The translations under genes and the position numbers were made by a program. The notes under the pieces were generated by a model. That model did not search any database. It was not told the origin of the DNA and saw nothing but the letters and a program-made list of their open reading frames with translations. Of a DNA stretch of 64,000 nt, positions 1-11,185 are shown in pieces. Every line of letters begins with the position of its first letter. Within the stretch, counting starts at the first letter, position 1. The stretch comes from Antedon mediterranea (taxonomy: Eukaryota; Echinodermata; Crinoidea; Comatulida; Antedonidae), in the NCBI RefSeq assembly GCF_964355755.1, contig NC_092674.1:25401001-25465000 (forward strand). The letters run 5' to 3'.

Positions 1-225
1 AAATTTGTCTTTTCAAAACTTTAATTAACGACTAACCGTGGCCTTATTACAAAGCTAAATCAAAACAAGAGTTTTCGGGCTAGAGCAAAACTATTATCAT
101 CAGTGCAAGTTAGAGTACTTGGACAAAGTAGATAGTATAAATAGACAAGCGCTGCTTGAGTGGACTTGAATAATTATAATAAAAAAGAGTTAATAAAAAG
201 TCTTAATCTTGATTAAAGTTCTTAC

Positions 226-288
226 CTTGGCTTCGGTTAGCAAAATCAGGCAATACCAAAAAATGACGGTACCTTTGAAGATCTTCAT
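226..288 (-). CDS. Signal-peptide exon 1 of a secreted-protein gene continuing beyond the left edge
   Basis: Read on the minus strand, this exon starts at ATG (286-288) and encodes 21 residues: Met-Lys, a hydrophobic core (VIFWYCLILL), then TEAK. It ends in phase 0 at a GTAAGA donor. It is nearly identical to exon 1 of the decayed C4-like gene at 13716-13778 and similar to exon 1 of the genes ending at 35333 and 44321. The remaining exons would lie to the left of base 1 and are not visible. This implies the gene cluster continues outside the window. It could also be an orphan exon left by the segmental duplication. Confidence 0.6.
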
Positions 289-354
289 TTTCTTGTTGGT
301 TCTTGGTTTGTACACCTTTAAAGCTGATGTAATGAAAATGTAAAACGTATTCTG

Positions 355-362
355 TTTTTATA
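355..362 (-). promoter_or_regulatory. TATA box upstream of exon 1 (copy A)
   Basis: TATAAAAA on the minus strand, about 70 bases upstream of the ATG at 288, preceded by TAGTAGGCC. The same arrangement occurs in copy B. Confidence 0.45.
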
Positions 363-1920
363 GGCCTACTAACAGCAGGTGCGCGGTCAGTAATTGGTGC
401 TAGGTGTTGCAAAATAAATAAAATCATATTTCTAATAATATTGAAAATTAGTGTTCAAATAATATTTCTAATTAAAAACTAATCTGATTTAGTTATTGAA
501 TACAAAAATGTGTACTGTTCCAGTTACATAATATAGTGTGTGTTTTGAAAGCTGGCCAAATTTCGTTTTTCCTCGAATATTTACTATTCAAAATAACAAA
601 TCTAAAAATTTCACTCTAATTGGTTGAGTATTACTTTCCCGGAATTACTAGGGTCTAGGTTACTCGTAGTTCTTTTTCTGTTGGTACTCTTTTTGATATT
701 CGTCGATGCAGAACAGAATCTTCTTTTCAATCATAATAATATATCCCACTTGTCACCAGAATCTGGAATAACTTACCCGGTGAAATTCGCAACAAGATAT
801 TTCTGTTAGTTAGTTAAACTATCTCAGTACTTATTTTTTTTAATAGTTTTGATGTTGAAAATGTGTGTCACCTTTTTGGAAGATGCTTTAATTGTAAAAT
901 GTAATTTTTTTGTGCTCTTTTCTGGGTTGACCAACTAGCATAGATGTTTAGCACCTGTTTGGTCTTTCCTTGCCGTTTATATTTTGTTTTTTTTTTCTAT
1001 GTATGGCAGAAACTGAATAAAATAAAAAAATTAATAAAATATTTGGGAACATCACTACCATGGGTACATCACACTTGTTTGTCAAACTAGTTTGATAGTG
1101 TATTAGACGGAGCTTTATAAGCTTAAAATTTTTTTCTTCACAGTGATATAATATATATATAAACGGTAATTAAGTAATGTTCATACCATTAATGTCTCAT
1201 TAAATAATACCGTATGATTTACATCGCAGACGTTTGTACTAATTCAGTAACAAGTGATGATTTGAATTGATAAAGTTTTGCATAAGAAGCATCTAAAATG
1301 TTTTAAATAAGCGTGTTTCCACCTGAAATTTCATCAGAACAGAAATTACATAGGATACATAATCACAAAAATGTGATTGAAACATTATAAAAATCTTAAA
1401 ATGTAAAAAAAAACACAAAAAAATGTATTAATAAAATATGTATTTTCTAAAATGGTGTCGCTCTGCTCTTTGTATGATTTTTTGAAGGGTTGATTACAGT
1501 ATGTCAAACCTTTTCTGACTAAGGTTATACCACATCAGATTAACTAGGGAACATTTCACTCATCCCTGTACCAAAGATTGTATAGCGCCGCTATACAATC
1601 TTTGCTTTAACCTTGTTATTTTATTATCTGTAGGCTACTCAAAGTAACCAGTTTGTTCAAAAACACATTGCTTTCTTCTGTGATGTTTAGATCACCCGGT
1701 TTCTAGGTACTGTATGTTGTGAATAAACAGTAATTAAAATGTGAATAATTGTAATGATCATGGCATCTGTGATACCGCGAAAACTGCCAAAGTGGCTATG
1801 GATGAATGCAAATTCCAATGAGGCCTTTTTAACTGTTTGCATGTCAGTGTACTGTTATTGAACTGATATAGCCTTAGTTTATTTTGAATATACAAACGAC
1901 TGAACAACCACAACAAATTA

Positions 1921-2517
1921 CCGTAAAACCTCGAAAAGAAGCCCGTTTTTTTATTGCTCTTGGGTGGGCTTCTTTTCGAGATGGGCTTCTTTTCGAAAGT
2001 ACTTTTGCAAACTGTAGAGGGGGCTTCTTTTCGGAATGAATGCTGTAAATTTTGTGAATTTCTACTACAAACTATAATATGACTTGAGACATTTTTTCAA
2101 CCATGAAATTATGTTTAATATACCAATTAAAAAACAATATAAAAAGCAAAAAACAGTCCTATGATTCACCGTCAAATACACTCATTTCGTTATCATCGTC
2201 ATAAATGTATGATAAACACGATCATACATATTAATTATTATCATCAGTCTTCATCACAAGTATCTGGCATTAAATTATCCTACTACAGTAACTCTTAATG
2301 TTTGTATTGTTTATTTCTGTTCCTTTGACTCAGTTGAACCTATATTGTAGTCTATCTCGAAAAGAAGCCCATACTATCTTGAAAAGAAGCCCAGGGGCTT
2401 CATTTCGAGATGGGCTTCTATTCGAGAGTACTTTTGCAAACTGTAGAGGGGGGCTTCTTTTCGAGATGGGCTTCTTTTCGAGGTTAAGCCCATGGGCTTC
2501 TTTTCGAGGTTTTACGG
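1921..2517. mobile_element. Nonautonomous TIR element with TA target duplication (mariner-like)
   Basis: The 597-bp element has inverted ends starting CCGTAAAACCTCGAAAAGAA and is flanked by TA on both sides. The duplicate locus at 15650-15670 shows the intact empty site (AAATTATACG), which proves insertion into copy A. Internally the motif GGGCTTCTTTTCGAGA and its complement recur many times, mostly clustered at the two ends. There is no transposase ORF. TA duplication is typical of Tc1/mariner MITEs; the family assignment is inference. Confidence 0.85.
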
Positions 2518-3477
2518 TATACGAATAATGAACGAATAATTAATGTTTCTCTGAAAGGCTTACTTGCGAAAAGTAGGTAAGTGGGGCCGTTTTACAGCGG
2601 TCTTTAATTGGAGAGAGTCTTTAACTTGATAAAGACACTGTATTTGGGAATATCACTACCATATTTGGGTACATCACACTTTTTTGTCAAACTAGTTTGA
2701 TAGAGTAGACGGAGCTTTATAAGCTTAGAATTTTGTTTTCTTCATAGTGATACTGAGTTTTTTTCTAAACGGTAATTATGTAATTGCCATACCATAATGT
2801 CTCATTAAATAAAACCGTAGTTCACCCGGTTTCTAGGTACTGTATGTTGTGAATAAACACAATAATTAAAATTTGAATAATTGTAATGATCGTGGCATCT
2901 GTGATACCGCGAAAACTGCCAAGGTAGGTAAGCGGGGCCGCGGTACAGTGGTCTTTTATGGGAGGGAGTCTTTAACTTGAGGGAGACAATTTATTTTTAG
3001 TCGTGTGCAACGCAACATATGTCGGTCTGTTGGTCGGTCGGTCAGTAAACACTAATTCAAATTTGAGCACGCGACTGCAGCCATGTACAGTATATGGCCT
3101 TGTTTAAGCACGTGAAAGAAAACAAAGTCAAGTGGATAGAATGAATGCAAATACAAATGATGCCTTTTAAACTTTCCGCGTGCCAATATTTATTGAACTT
3201 ATATAACCCTAAATTATTTTAAATATTCAAACTTCTGAACAACCACAACAAATTTAAGAAATATTATTGGTTTATTATTTCAACCAATATTTACTTTTGT
3301 ACCAAAATAACATGCATCATATTTTTAGGCCAAATTGCAAGAATCGCAACCCTAGTAATGGTGCCGATTCCGTGAAAGTAATTTTTTTAGATTTATTTTG
3401 AATAGTAAATATTCGAGGAAAACTAAAATTTGGCCACCTTTCAAAACACACACTATATTATGTAACTGGAAAAGTAC

Positions 3478-5116
3478 CTGGGGCGGATCCAGAGGGGGGG
3501 GGGGGGGTCCACGGGGTCCGGACCCCCCCTAAATTTTAAGGGTGCCCTTTTTTTAGAGGTTCAATATTTTATTCGTGTGACATATTTGTGTGTATATTAG
3601 TATGCACAGAGTAAGCTACACTAACCCCAAAAATAAAAACAGAAATTTATCACAATGAGCGCGATGTTAAGTTACGGCGGCCGATCAAAGAGCATTGTGA
3701 GAGGTGGTGACGCGTGATGATCTCTACTTAAACTTCTAAAAATAGATCGTTTCGCATACTACAGAGGGCGCATGTAAACTTTTTACGATTCAACTCCGCG
3801 TACGTTACCATGCGTGCTCTGTCATTGACGCGATTATTTGTCCATTGGTAAACACATTTTTATGTATTATTATTCTGAAAATAATTGAACTGTAAACATA
3901 ATTCTTTTGAGTATTTGTTTATTTACATATCATTCCATCAGATCAACTATTTTTTATTTCCATTACATCCAACCAAACATGTAAAAAATGTAGTTAAAAT
4001 ATCGTACTATCTACCGCGTACGACCATACGCGGTAGATTGTTTACTCAAAAATCATCGAACGGTCCTTACACTATACTATTCAACCTTGTTTTTGTAGTT
4101 GAGCCTCTCATGACCTGGGATTTGTTTGTCTTCCTACGCCAAGATAATATAGTTTTACAAGCCATGTGCTTTTTTCTCTGAGAAATATTTATTATAAGTG
4201 CCAAAAAAATGTTTTTTTCTCGATATGAAGCCTTTATTATTCAAATCTTTTAAAGAAAAATCACACATACCATAAAGAAGGATCATTTATTTCATTTTTG
4301 AAACAATATTTGTGAAAATTACGTGAGGCTCAATTATCGTAAGCCAATCAAAGCTGAGCTTTCCCGCGATCGGCAGAGCTCACGGTTGACTGATTTTGGA
4401 TTCTGGCTATTTTGGATTGGTGGACGCGAATCACCCACAGCGGAATGTTTTCTCTCGCGTGTACCAAGAAGTCACGTGATCTCTCTGTACTGAACGGTAC
4501 ACTACACAAATTTAGAGCAATGAATTTGTACGAATTCCGTTAAATCATAGAGATATTATATAATATCTCTATGGTTAAATAAACAACTCTATATATTTTA
4601 TAAACATTTAATAACATATTTTATTGATATTTCCAATGTTGATATATAAAAGAAATTACTATTAAACGTAATTATATGTAATTATTTTAGCGAAAAATGG
4701 CGCAATTTGTTTACAACGTTCGTGGCTAAAAACGATCATTTTCGGCAATGTTTTAGACCCTATATTTCGAAAACTACAAGTCAGATTTTCGTAATTCTTT
4801 CTTTATTGGAATATTGAAACAAAATACCAACAGATAATGTTTAAATTGGTTGAAAAATAACAACTTTTAATTTTGCATCGTTATCCCTGCTAATAAAGTG
4901 TCATTTCCGGCGAACTAGAAAGGTGCCATTTATCATGAATTTTGCGTGCGAGAGTGCCATTTCCGGCCATCTAAGTGTGTCCTGTAACAAAATTCGCTTC
5001 GCCACAACCCCCACCATGGGGGGGGGGGGGCTGTGGCTCAAATACTCAATATCTGATGTGCCCTTTTTATCGGCGGACCCCCCCCCCCCTCTCAAAAATG
5101 TCTGGATCCGCCCCAG
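3478..5116. mobile_element. 1.6-kb TIR element (CTGGGGCGGATCCAGA ends), AGTAC target duplication
   Basis: Perfect 16-bp terminal inverted repeats, CTGGGGCGGATCCAGA and TCTGGATCCGCCCCAG, bound the element. They are followed inward by G-rich (left) and C-rich (right) homopolymer tracts. A direct AGTAC lies immediately outside each end (3473-3477 and 5117-5121). Copy B lacks the element and has AGTACCGTAC at this point. I see no convincing transposase. Internal palindromes occur near 4010-4040 and 4540-4575. Similar ends bound 47778-48322. The ends resemble those of some hAT MITEs, but the 5-bp duplication does not fit hAT, so the superfamily is left open. Confidence 0.85.
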
Positions 5117-5615
5117 AGTACACATTTTCGTATTCAATAACAAAACTAAATCAGATACATTTTAATTATAAATATTAGAGTAGGCCTATTCAAACTTCTA
5201 ACAAATCAGAAAAAACAAATTTGTGCGTGTATAGGTGTATTAATTCAACCGGTATTAACTTTTGTATCAAAATAACATGCATCATTATTTTTGGGCCAAA
5301 TTCCAAGAACGACGACCCTAGTAATGGCGCCGATTCCGAGAAAGTAATACACAACCAATTAGAGTGAAATTTTAGATTTTATTTAAATAGTAAATATTTG
5401 AGGAAATCAAACATTTGGAATTGGAATTATGGCACAAAGGTGCATGAACCATGTTTTATCTGCCACGTTTCTAAACAAATATTCAAAGTATTCAATAACA
5501 AAACTCAGATACGTTTTAATTATAAATGTTAGAGTAGTATATAAGTAGTATTAGTTTCAATATAATTATATTCGACAGGCTATACAGGGCCTTCAGTATA
5601 CTTGTTTCTTTCTTA

Positions 5616-5812
5616 AGCGTGGTTCCCACTAGAACGCAACGCAACGTAAAGCAGCGACGTATCGACGCAAAGTGTTGTATTGCGTAATCACAAGTGGGAA
5701 CTGACATGCAACAGTGCTGGAAACATCGCAGGTTTGATTTCACGCAGGCGGGGGCAAAGACAATTATTGGAAGGGAATTTTCTTACGTTGCGTAGGTTGC
5801 GTTACGTTGCGT
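5616..5812. mobile_element. AGCGTGGTTCCCACTAG MITE, right terminus lost
   Basis: The left end AGCGTGGTTCCCACTAG follows TTA. The interior is rich in ACGCAACGTAACG and its complement, as in the complete copy at 15096-15306. No matching right terminus is present. Confidence 0.6.
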
Positions 5813-6196
5813 AACAATGAAAAGACGTCGTCGATAATGAGGTGGTGCACACATTTGAGAGAGAGATAACGTATACTGTAGGCATAAAATTGACCATGTG
5901 TATCATACTTTTACCTTTTTATTACTTATTGGTAATTGTCCGCCAATCAATATAAACACTGTGTTTCTTCTTACTCCATTGGTCATCCCATTCCGAAATT
6001 TTGAAGCAATAAGAAAAATGGCCTATGCTCAAGACAGTTGTTATGGGCACAATAAATTAAAATACGATGAAAGTTCTTTCTAAATTGGTCAACTTTATTA
6101 ATGCCATAGCTTGAGCGCCTTTCACCGATCGAGCAACTTTCTATGAGAAGAAGAAGTCGTGTCACATAAGAATATAATAAACGGCTCTGATTGTTA

Positions 6197-6311
6197 AGCT
6201 TTGGTTCCCACTAGGGCGTACCGCGTAATTTTACCAATCACAAGCTATGGATAATCCAAACTGATGCTTGTCATGGTCAACTCGCTTGCGTTGTCTAGTG
6301 GGAACCAAGCT
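6197..6311. mobile_element. Short MITE, TTA target duplication (PIF/Harbinger-like)
   Basis: The inverted ends AGCTTTGGTTCCCACTAG and CTAGTGGGAACCAAGCT are flanked by TTA on both sides. The element is 115 bp and noncoding. A 3-bp TWA duplication is the PIF/Harbinger hallmark. Its ends resemble those of the larger 15096-15306 family. Confidence 0.75.
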
Positions 6312-6424
6312 TTAGCGCTATCTGCCATTCATTTTAATACTGCACGCCTTTATATTGGGACCGGTAGTGATATTTATTTCCGTACACAAGTCCTCGTCAT
6401 GAAACATCACAAAATAAACATGAA

Positions 6425-6684
6425 TATTCATTAGTCATATCCATATCCAAGGTGTGATGTAAGAATTGAGCTAACTACAATTCGCTAATGCGAACAATGC
6501 TTTCTGTTGAGCCGTCTGTTTTTGTCCAATCGATTAGACAAATCCCATGAGCAACTTATTTTTACTTTATGGTGATAATAGTGAGAGAGATTATTTAGAG
6601 GGTTAGGTTTTAGTTATATTTAGGAAGTAGTTCGGCTATCTTTCACATAAGTGGTCCCCAACTTATGTACGAAAAAAAAATCGC
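6425..6684. repeat. Half copy of the long-hairpin repeat seen at 48476-48905
   Basis: It shares the segments around AGCCGTCTGT, TTCGGCTATCTTTCACAT and CCCCAACTTATGTACG with the right half of 48476-48905, ending in the same poly-A plus TCGC terminus. Noncoding. Confidence 0.55.
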
Positions 6685-6811
6685 GACCCCGTAATCCAAC
6701 TGTGTTTCACGTACAGTAAGCCTTATGCGAAATTTTGTAACTAGACTGGAGAGATTTGAATGAAACCTAGCCACAATGACCCTAACTCATGATTTTGTTT
6801 TCACGAAACAG

Positions 6812-8500
6812 TATGCTAAGACAGTACCGAAACCATCAGTAAAATCAAGCATTTCGAGAAGAAACGTAACTGATGTTTCCCATGAAGATGAGAGTGTTTG
6901 GCCATTTTCAACGAATGGAAACATGTCGAAGAAATTTTTCCATATTCCCGTACAACGGTTGTAGCAGTGAAAGACGGTATCAAGGTATATGCATGTACAT
7001 ACAACTGATTTCGAAAAAAGTAAAACGCAATGGCTGATGTAAATCGGAATTTGAATCATAATATAAACTTGTTGTATATATAGCATGATAATTTAAATTT
7101 TCCAGATCAAGGTTATCGCCTGTAATGTTATCTGGTAATCGTTACAAACAGTATCAAAGACCTAGTCCAGGATTCGCTGTAGCACCACGTCTGCGTCTGC
7201 CAAAGAAACCAGTACCACAACCTAAAGGAGCCAGGTCAATGCCTGGCTCTTCAATTATTCGTTATAACAGACAGCGAGGTGGTCACCCACAGTTAAAGCC
7301 CCATTCCCTACGTTTTTTAGATCTATTTTAAGATCACAAACTATATTTAATGTAAAAATAATACTATATGGTCCTATTGCGATAACTTTTTTCGTCTTTA
7401 AACGGTTAAAAATGTGAAAAATAAATCGATTCTAATAATTATAGAGGCCCGCTATAAATCCCAAAATGCATTGCGCGCGGATTGATATTTTTGTTTTTCA
7501 CCTGTAATTCGCCCACTTTTCGATCGATCGTGAAGCCAAAACAAATGGAAGACTCCTAACTTTTCAGCGAAAATACCGGGTTTTCCCTAATTTGTATCAA
7601 CGGAGTCAGGCAAAAATAGAAAGACAATTAATGCAGCAACTATACAACGTCAGGCTAGGTATATAGCTAGCGTACGATGTTCGTACGTTATCGATGTTTA
7701 CCAGCTAGGCCTACAAAACTAAGCCTAGCTAGGCTAGGCCTAAGACCGTCCACGAGAGGTCGATCGCCGCGAGCTACTTAGGTAGTGCATTGTTTCTCAC
7801 TTTTTATCATAATTTACCATAAAACGTAAATTTAAGACAAGGAATGACATGGTTTAATGTTTTTAAAGTGATATATATGTATTATTTTCCAAAAAACGTC
7901 CAAAATTGCAGGGAAGGGGTCTTTAAGGTGAGTTTCAGTACAAGCATGTACCTTTAACTGTCATGAAACACGTATAGAACGCCGTTACTTCCTTCTTCGG
8001 CTCTTTTACCATTACGTTCGGCACTTTCACCATTTCATACGGCTCTGGTAAAAGAGCCGTATAAAATGATGAAAGAGCCAAATGGTAAAGGGCCGAATGG
8101 TAAACGAGCCGAATAAGGCAGTAACGGCGTTCCATAGACACGTCTGAGACTGCAGATGACCAATAAGCATAAACACAATGTCTAAAATAAAATCATTGGT
8201 CGTCGAAAAAACAATAAAAATGCATAATTACAACCTGTTTAGTTACCATAGGCATAATATTAAAAGGATGCTGATCAGTATTATCTTTATTTAAACAGCC
8301 GGTCACTGCCAACTCCAACAATCACGACGCCCAGGTCACATTGTAGAACTAGTACAAACTCTTCTGATGCCTTCCAAGAAGGCAGGCTTCAAAGTCGATT
8401 ACCCGCTCGGCGCGAAAGACTTTTGTCAGCAAGGGAACCCCACAACGAAGGTCCAAGGATAGTATATACTTTTGGAAATATGCAAGTGTATGAAGACTGA
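6812..8500 (+). CDS. Candidate terminal exons of a plus-strand gene, product unrecognised
   Basis: Three consecutive plus-strand open segments have compatible splice signals. The first, 6812-6957, follows TTCACGAAACAG and ends in phase 2 at CG|GTTGTA. The second, 7106-7234, follows TTTTCCAG; it completes an Arg codon and ends in phase 2 at AG|GTCAAT. The third, 8299-8500, follows TTTAAACAG and runs to TGA at 8498-8500. If the second donor is not used, the second exon stops at 7331 instead. The protein is Ser/Pro/Arg/Lys-rich (for example PRLRLPKKPVPQPKG), looks disordered and has no domain I recognise. An AATAAA follows at 8768. The donors are weak, no start exon was found, and the whole model is tentative. 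Confidence 0.33.
7977..8132. mobile_element. Hairpin MITE with GAACGCCGTTACT ends
   Basis: The ends GAACGCCGTTACT and AGTAACGGCGTTC are inverted. The interior is a tandem/inverted array of GGCTCTTTTACCATT and AATGGTAAA-GAGCCG motifs, so the whole 156 bp folds into a near-complete hairpin. Target duplication is unclear. Confidence 0.7.
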
Positions 8501-9780
8501 AGGCCATTTATAAGTAATTAATATTATTATAATGTAGATATATTTTTAAAATCTTAGCCTTTAAACCGCCATGGAAGGACCGAGAGCCTTCCAATATCAT
8601 TCGTGCAATATAATAGGATAGGCTTAAGTTAGAAAAAAAATACAACTTATAACCACAATAATTCCCCTGTCGTAATCAGCTCCACAGTCGAGACCGAAGC
8701 CAATTAAACGTGCTATAAGCCTAAACAAAAATCATGTTTTGATGAAAAAATGATTCATATTGAAAAAAATAAACCCATTCAACCTATTCAATATCTATTA
8801 AAGCGGAAGTAAATAATATAAATAATAAATTAAAGCTATAATAAAGATGATAATATATTGAAAGCAATTAGAGGCCATGGTAGGGCAAATACATTGTGTA
8901 GAAAATCGACGAATCTGGATTCAAATAATATATAGACTAAATGCAAGGAATGTTTGGGGGAAAAAAATGATCGATACTGGAAACCGGTTTACAGTAGTTT
9001 ATAGTATAAACACATAACCATGTGCATTAATAGAGATAGTCTATGCAGTTTATATCAACGTAAGAACAGACGGCTGGATTAAAAAACAACCAAGACGTTT
9101 CTTATGGAGACTAACCATTCAAAATTTCAAACCGTAGTAAAATCACGAGACAGAGCTGCTCAGTCTTAAATGTAAGTATACTTGTTTTAGAGAAACTGTT
9201 ATTTATTATGATGTAATAATAATAATAAATGAATATTTATATAGCGCCGGTATCCTCCACCCATGTGGCGCTCATGGCGCTTTGTGCATTAACAACGTGC
9301 GAGAACATCAGCGAATAGCGACGTCTTTAGGTTGGTCTTGAAACTGTTTAGACTAGTTGAGCATTTAACTGTTGCTGGTACTGTATCTAAGTTTATTCAG
9401 GTTTCCGTGACAATCCAGCACTTAGTAAAGTGATAGTGGGATGTATTTTAAGGCATCTATTTATATTCGGTCGTCATCGAAATTGTTCAACCCAAAAATA
9501 CAGTATGGTAGTTTGTTCCATTTTAAGCAACGGTGTATGGAACGCGAGAAGTGCAATAAATGATTATTTGTTTTCTTCAGGTAGTCGTTGTTAGCGTAAC
9601 AATAATGGTATATAGAACGCGAAAAATGCAGTAGAACGATTATTTGATATTTTCTGTACTCGCTGTTGATAGTCATTTAGTTCATTATTTTGTTGTTACA
9701 GGCCACTATGCTTATGTGTATTTGTTCTGAATTATGGTATAATAACAGTATGTGATTAATAATATTTAATTGAAGTTGTA
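8501..9780. other. Noncoding stretch, AT-rich with 3'-flank repeats
   Basis: No supportable coding sequence. 9165-9780 resembles 18260-18640 and 40165-40535, the downstream flanks of the other C4-like exons. 9210-9360 contains a repeat of the ATTTATATAGCGC type. Confidence 0.4.
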
Positions 9781-9784
9781 TTAT

Positions 9785-9790
9785 TTTATT
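9785..9790 (-). terminator. Poly(A) signal AATAAA of the decayed C4-like gene
   Basis: TTTATT on the plus strand, 289 bases downstream of the stop at 10079. The surrounding sequence is conserved at 18633-18638 and 40532-40537, the same position relative to two related exons. Confidence 0.45.
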
Positions 9791-9872
9791 GTTCAAAATA
9801 CATCAATAACTAACTCGTGAGGCCATTTCAGTTTCAGAGGAACTTATTTTTATTTCGCCAACTATACGCTAA

Positions 9873-10038
9873 AGCTTGTTACACAAAGCAATAGCATCAT
9901 CTACCGTATATTTTGAATAATGAATATCATTTGTTAAGAAAAATGTATCCAGTATAGCTTGTTACACAAAGCAATAACATCATCTAACGTATATTTTGAA
10001 TAATGAATATCATTTTTTAAGAAAAATGTATGCAGTAT
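9873..10038. repeat. Two-copy 83-bp tandem repeat in the 3' UTR/flank
   Basis: The unit beginning AGCTTGTTACACAAAGCAAT and containing TTTTGAATAATGAATATCAT occurs twice in direct succession. Single copies lie at the equivalent places at 18718-18780 and 40617-40690. Confidence 0.75.
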
Positions 10039-11014
10039 AGGCCTAATTATAGCCTCAAAATCATAAGAAGATAGTATCTTATCTTGTGCACACAACGCAT
10101 GATAACTCGTGGTTATCAACATATGGCGGACATTTGAGTGACCCACATTTTCCGACGGCAGGATAGATTACAAAGCCATTTTTATCCATTTTTGAATTAT
10201 CCCTACTTTGAGGAGAGCCGTCGACGCAAAGGTATTCATGGGTGGCCTTGTGATGAGTACAACCACCCATTAATAAACCTTCGTACTCCTTGGTCCAGCC
10301 TTCAGGGCATGTACGTTTAGCTGGGATCATTATACTTGCTGATCAACCTTTTGCTAGACACACTGCGCAAGCTGGATCCGTGTCATGTACGTCATTCCAC
10401 TGAGGGTATTGATCGGACGCCGTTTGGTACTCAGCACCATACACTTCAGCCCTATGAGAGCCGTTCGCCACCATTCGCTCGTCGTATTCAGGTTTCTCGG
10501 GTAAACACAGTGGGTTTGTACCAGCTCCAGTTTGCATAAAGTGCCCTCCTCCAAGATACCCTAAACATTATTATTCAAAACAGTAAAACAATAAACGTGG
10601 TAATCATAATGTAAGGTGTAACAAAATTGTCGGTGCCCAAATCCGACGCAACCATACAATTGCGGCCTAGAAATAGAATCTGCTTTTCATGTTGTAGTTG
10701 AGTATTTTAACAAGCCGACACTTGTTATTACTTGATAATAGAGACTTTACGAAACACGACGGGAAGCCACAGGACGGTGCGATCATGAATAATTTATGCA
10801 TGAGCTTTAACAAAGTAGGCGGAGCTTAGTGTGAAATTCCGTCGTCTTAACTTTTTGAGGACGATAAAGTTGCCATTTTCCCGTTTACGGAGAACGAATT
10901 GAACAAATATACATATAACCTTAAATATACAGTTCAAATTACACTTAAACGTTGAAAAAATATTTGAACTTAAAATTTAATTGTTTAACGAAATAACATT
11001 TTTATTGGGTTAAA

Positions 11015-11185
11015 ATGGCTGTGTTAAAAGCAATACATTCTGCGAGGCGTTTGAATTCGATGCTCCTAGCTAGGAAGGCCTATGCTGTTCCACCAGAGCT
11101 AAGCGATTCAGAAGGGCCCACGCCGCAAGACACGGGAGGGGGAGAGGGATACTATCGGTCATCGTCTTCACGCAAGGGCTCGTAA
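11015..11185 (+). CDS. Small intronless ORF, 56 aa, product unrecognised
   Basis: The ATG at 11015 opens a 57-codon frame ending with TAA at 11183-11185. The first 25 residues (starting MAVLKAIHSARRLNSMLLAR) are basic, Ser/Leu-rich and lack acidic residues, resembling a mitochondrial presequence. The remainder is acidic/Gly-rich and then ends SSSSRKGS. Base composition is clearly GC-richer than the surroundings. An AATAAA lies at 11392-11397, about 205 bases downstream. It sits in the intron between exons 3 and 4 of the opposite-strand pseudogene. It could be a genuine small nuclear-encoded mitochondrial protein, a processed gene copy, or a first exon. No homolog comes to mind. Confidence 0.4.
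   Translation: MAVLKAIHSARRLNSMLLARKAYAVPPELSDSEGPTPQDTGGGEGYYRSSSSRKGS

Larger units (their letters stand above)
1..5573. repeat. Segmental duplication, copy A
   Basis: This block is a diverged direct repeat of 12470-16925. Both copies hold the same signal-peptide exon (226-288 here), the same upstream TATA region and the same downstream flank ending near AGTATATAAGTAGTATTA. Copy A lacks about 1 kb present in copy B (12530-13515). It carries two transposon insertions absent from B (1921-2517 and 3478-5116) and lacks one insertion present in B (15096-15306). Inside each copy the sequence near 430-700 is inverted relative to 3340-3477 plus 5117-5175, so the block itself has long inverted arms and may contain an old TIR element. 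A further partial copy of the right arm lies at about 5240-5570. Confidence 0.85.

Noticed and set aside
3885-4181. 98-aa ORF inside the 1.6-kb TIR element as a transposase
   Set aside because: Too short, no DDE/DDD-type motif or DNA-binding domain visible, and composition is that of AT-rich noncoding DNA.
4901-5178. Overlapping ORFs at the right end of the 1.6-kb element
   Set aside because: They run through the C-rich/G-rich homopolymer tract and the TIR and exist on both strands.
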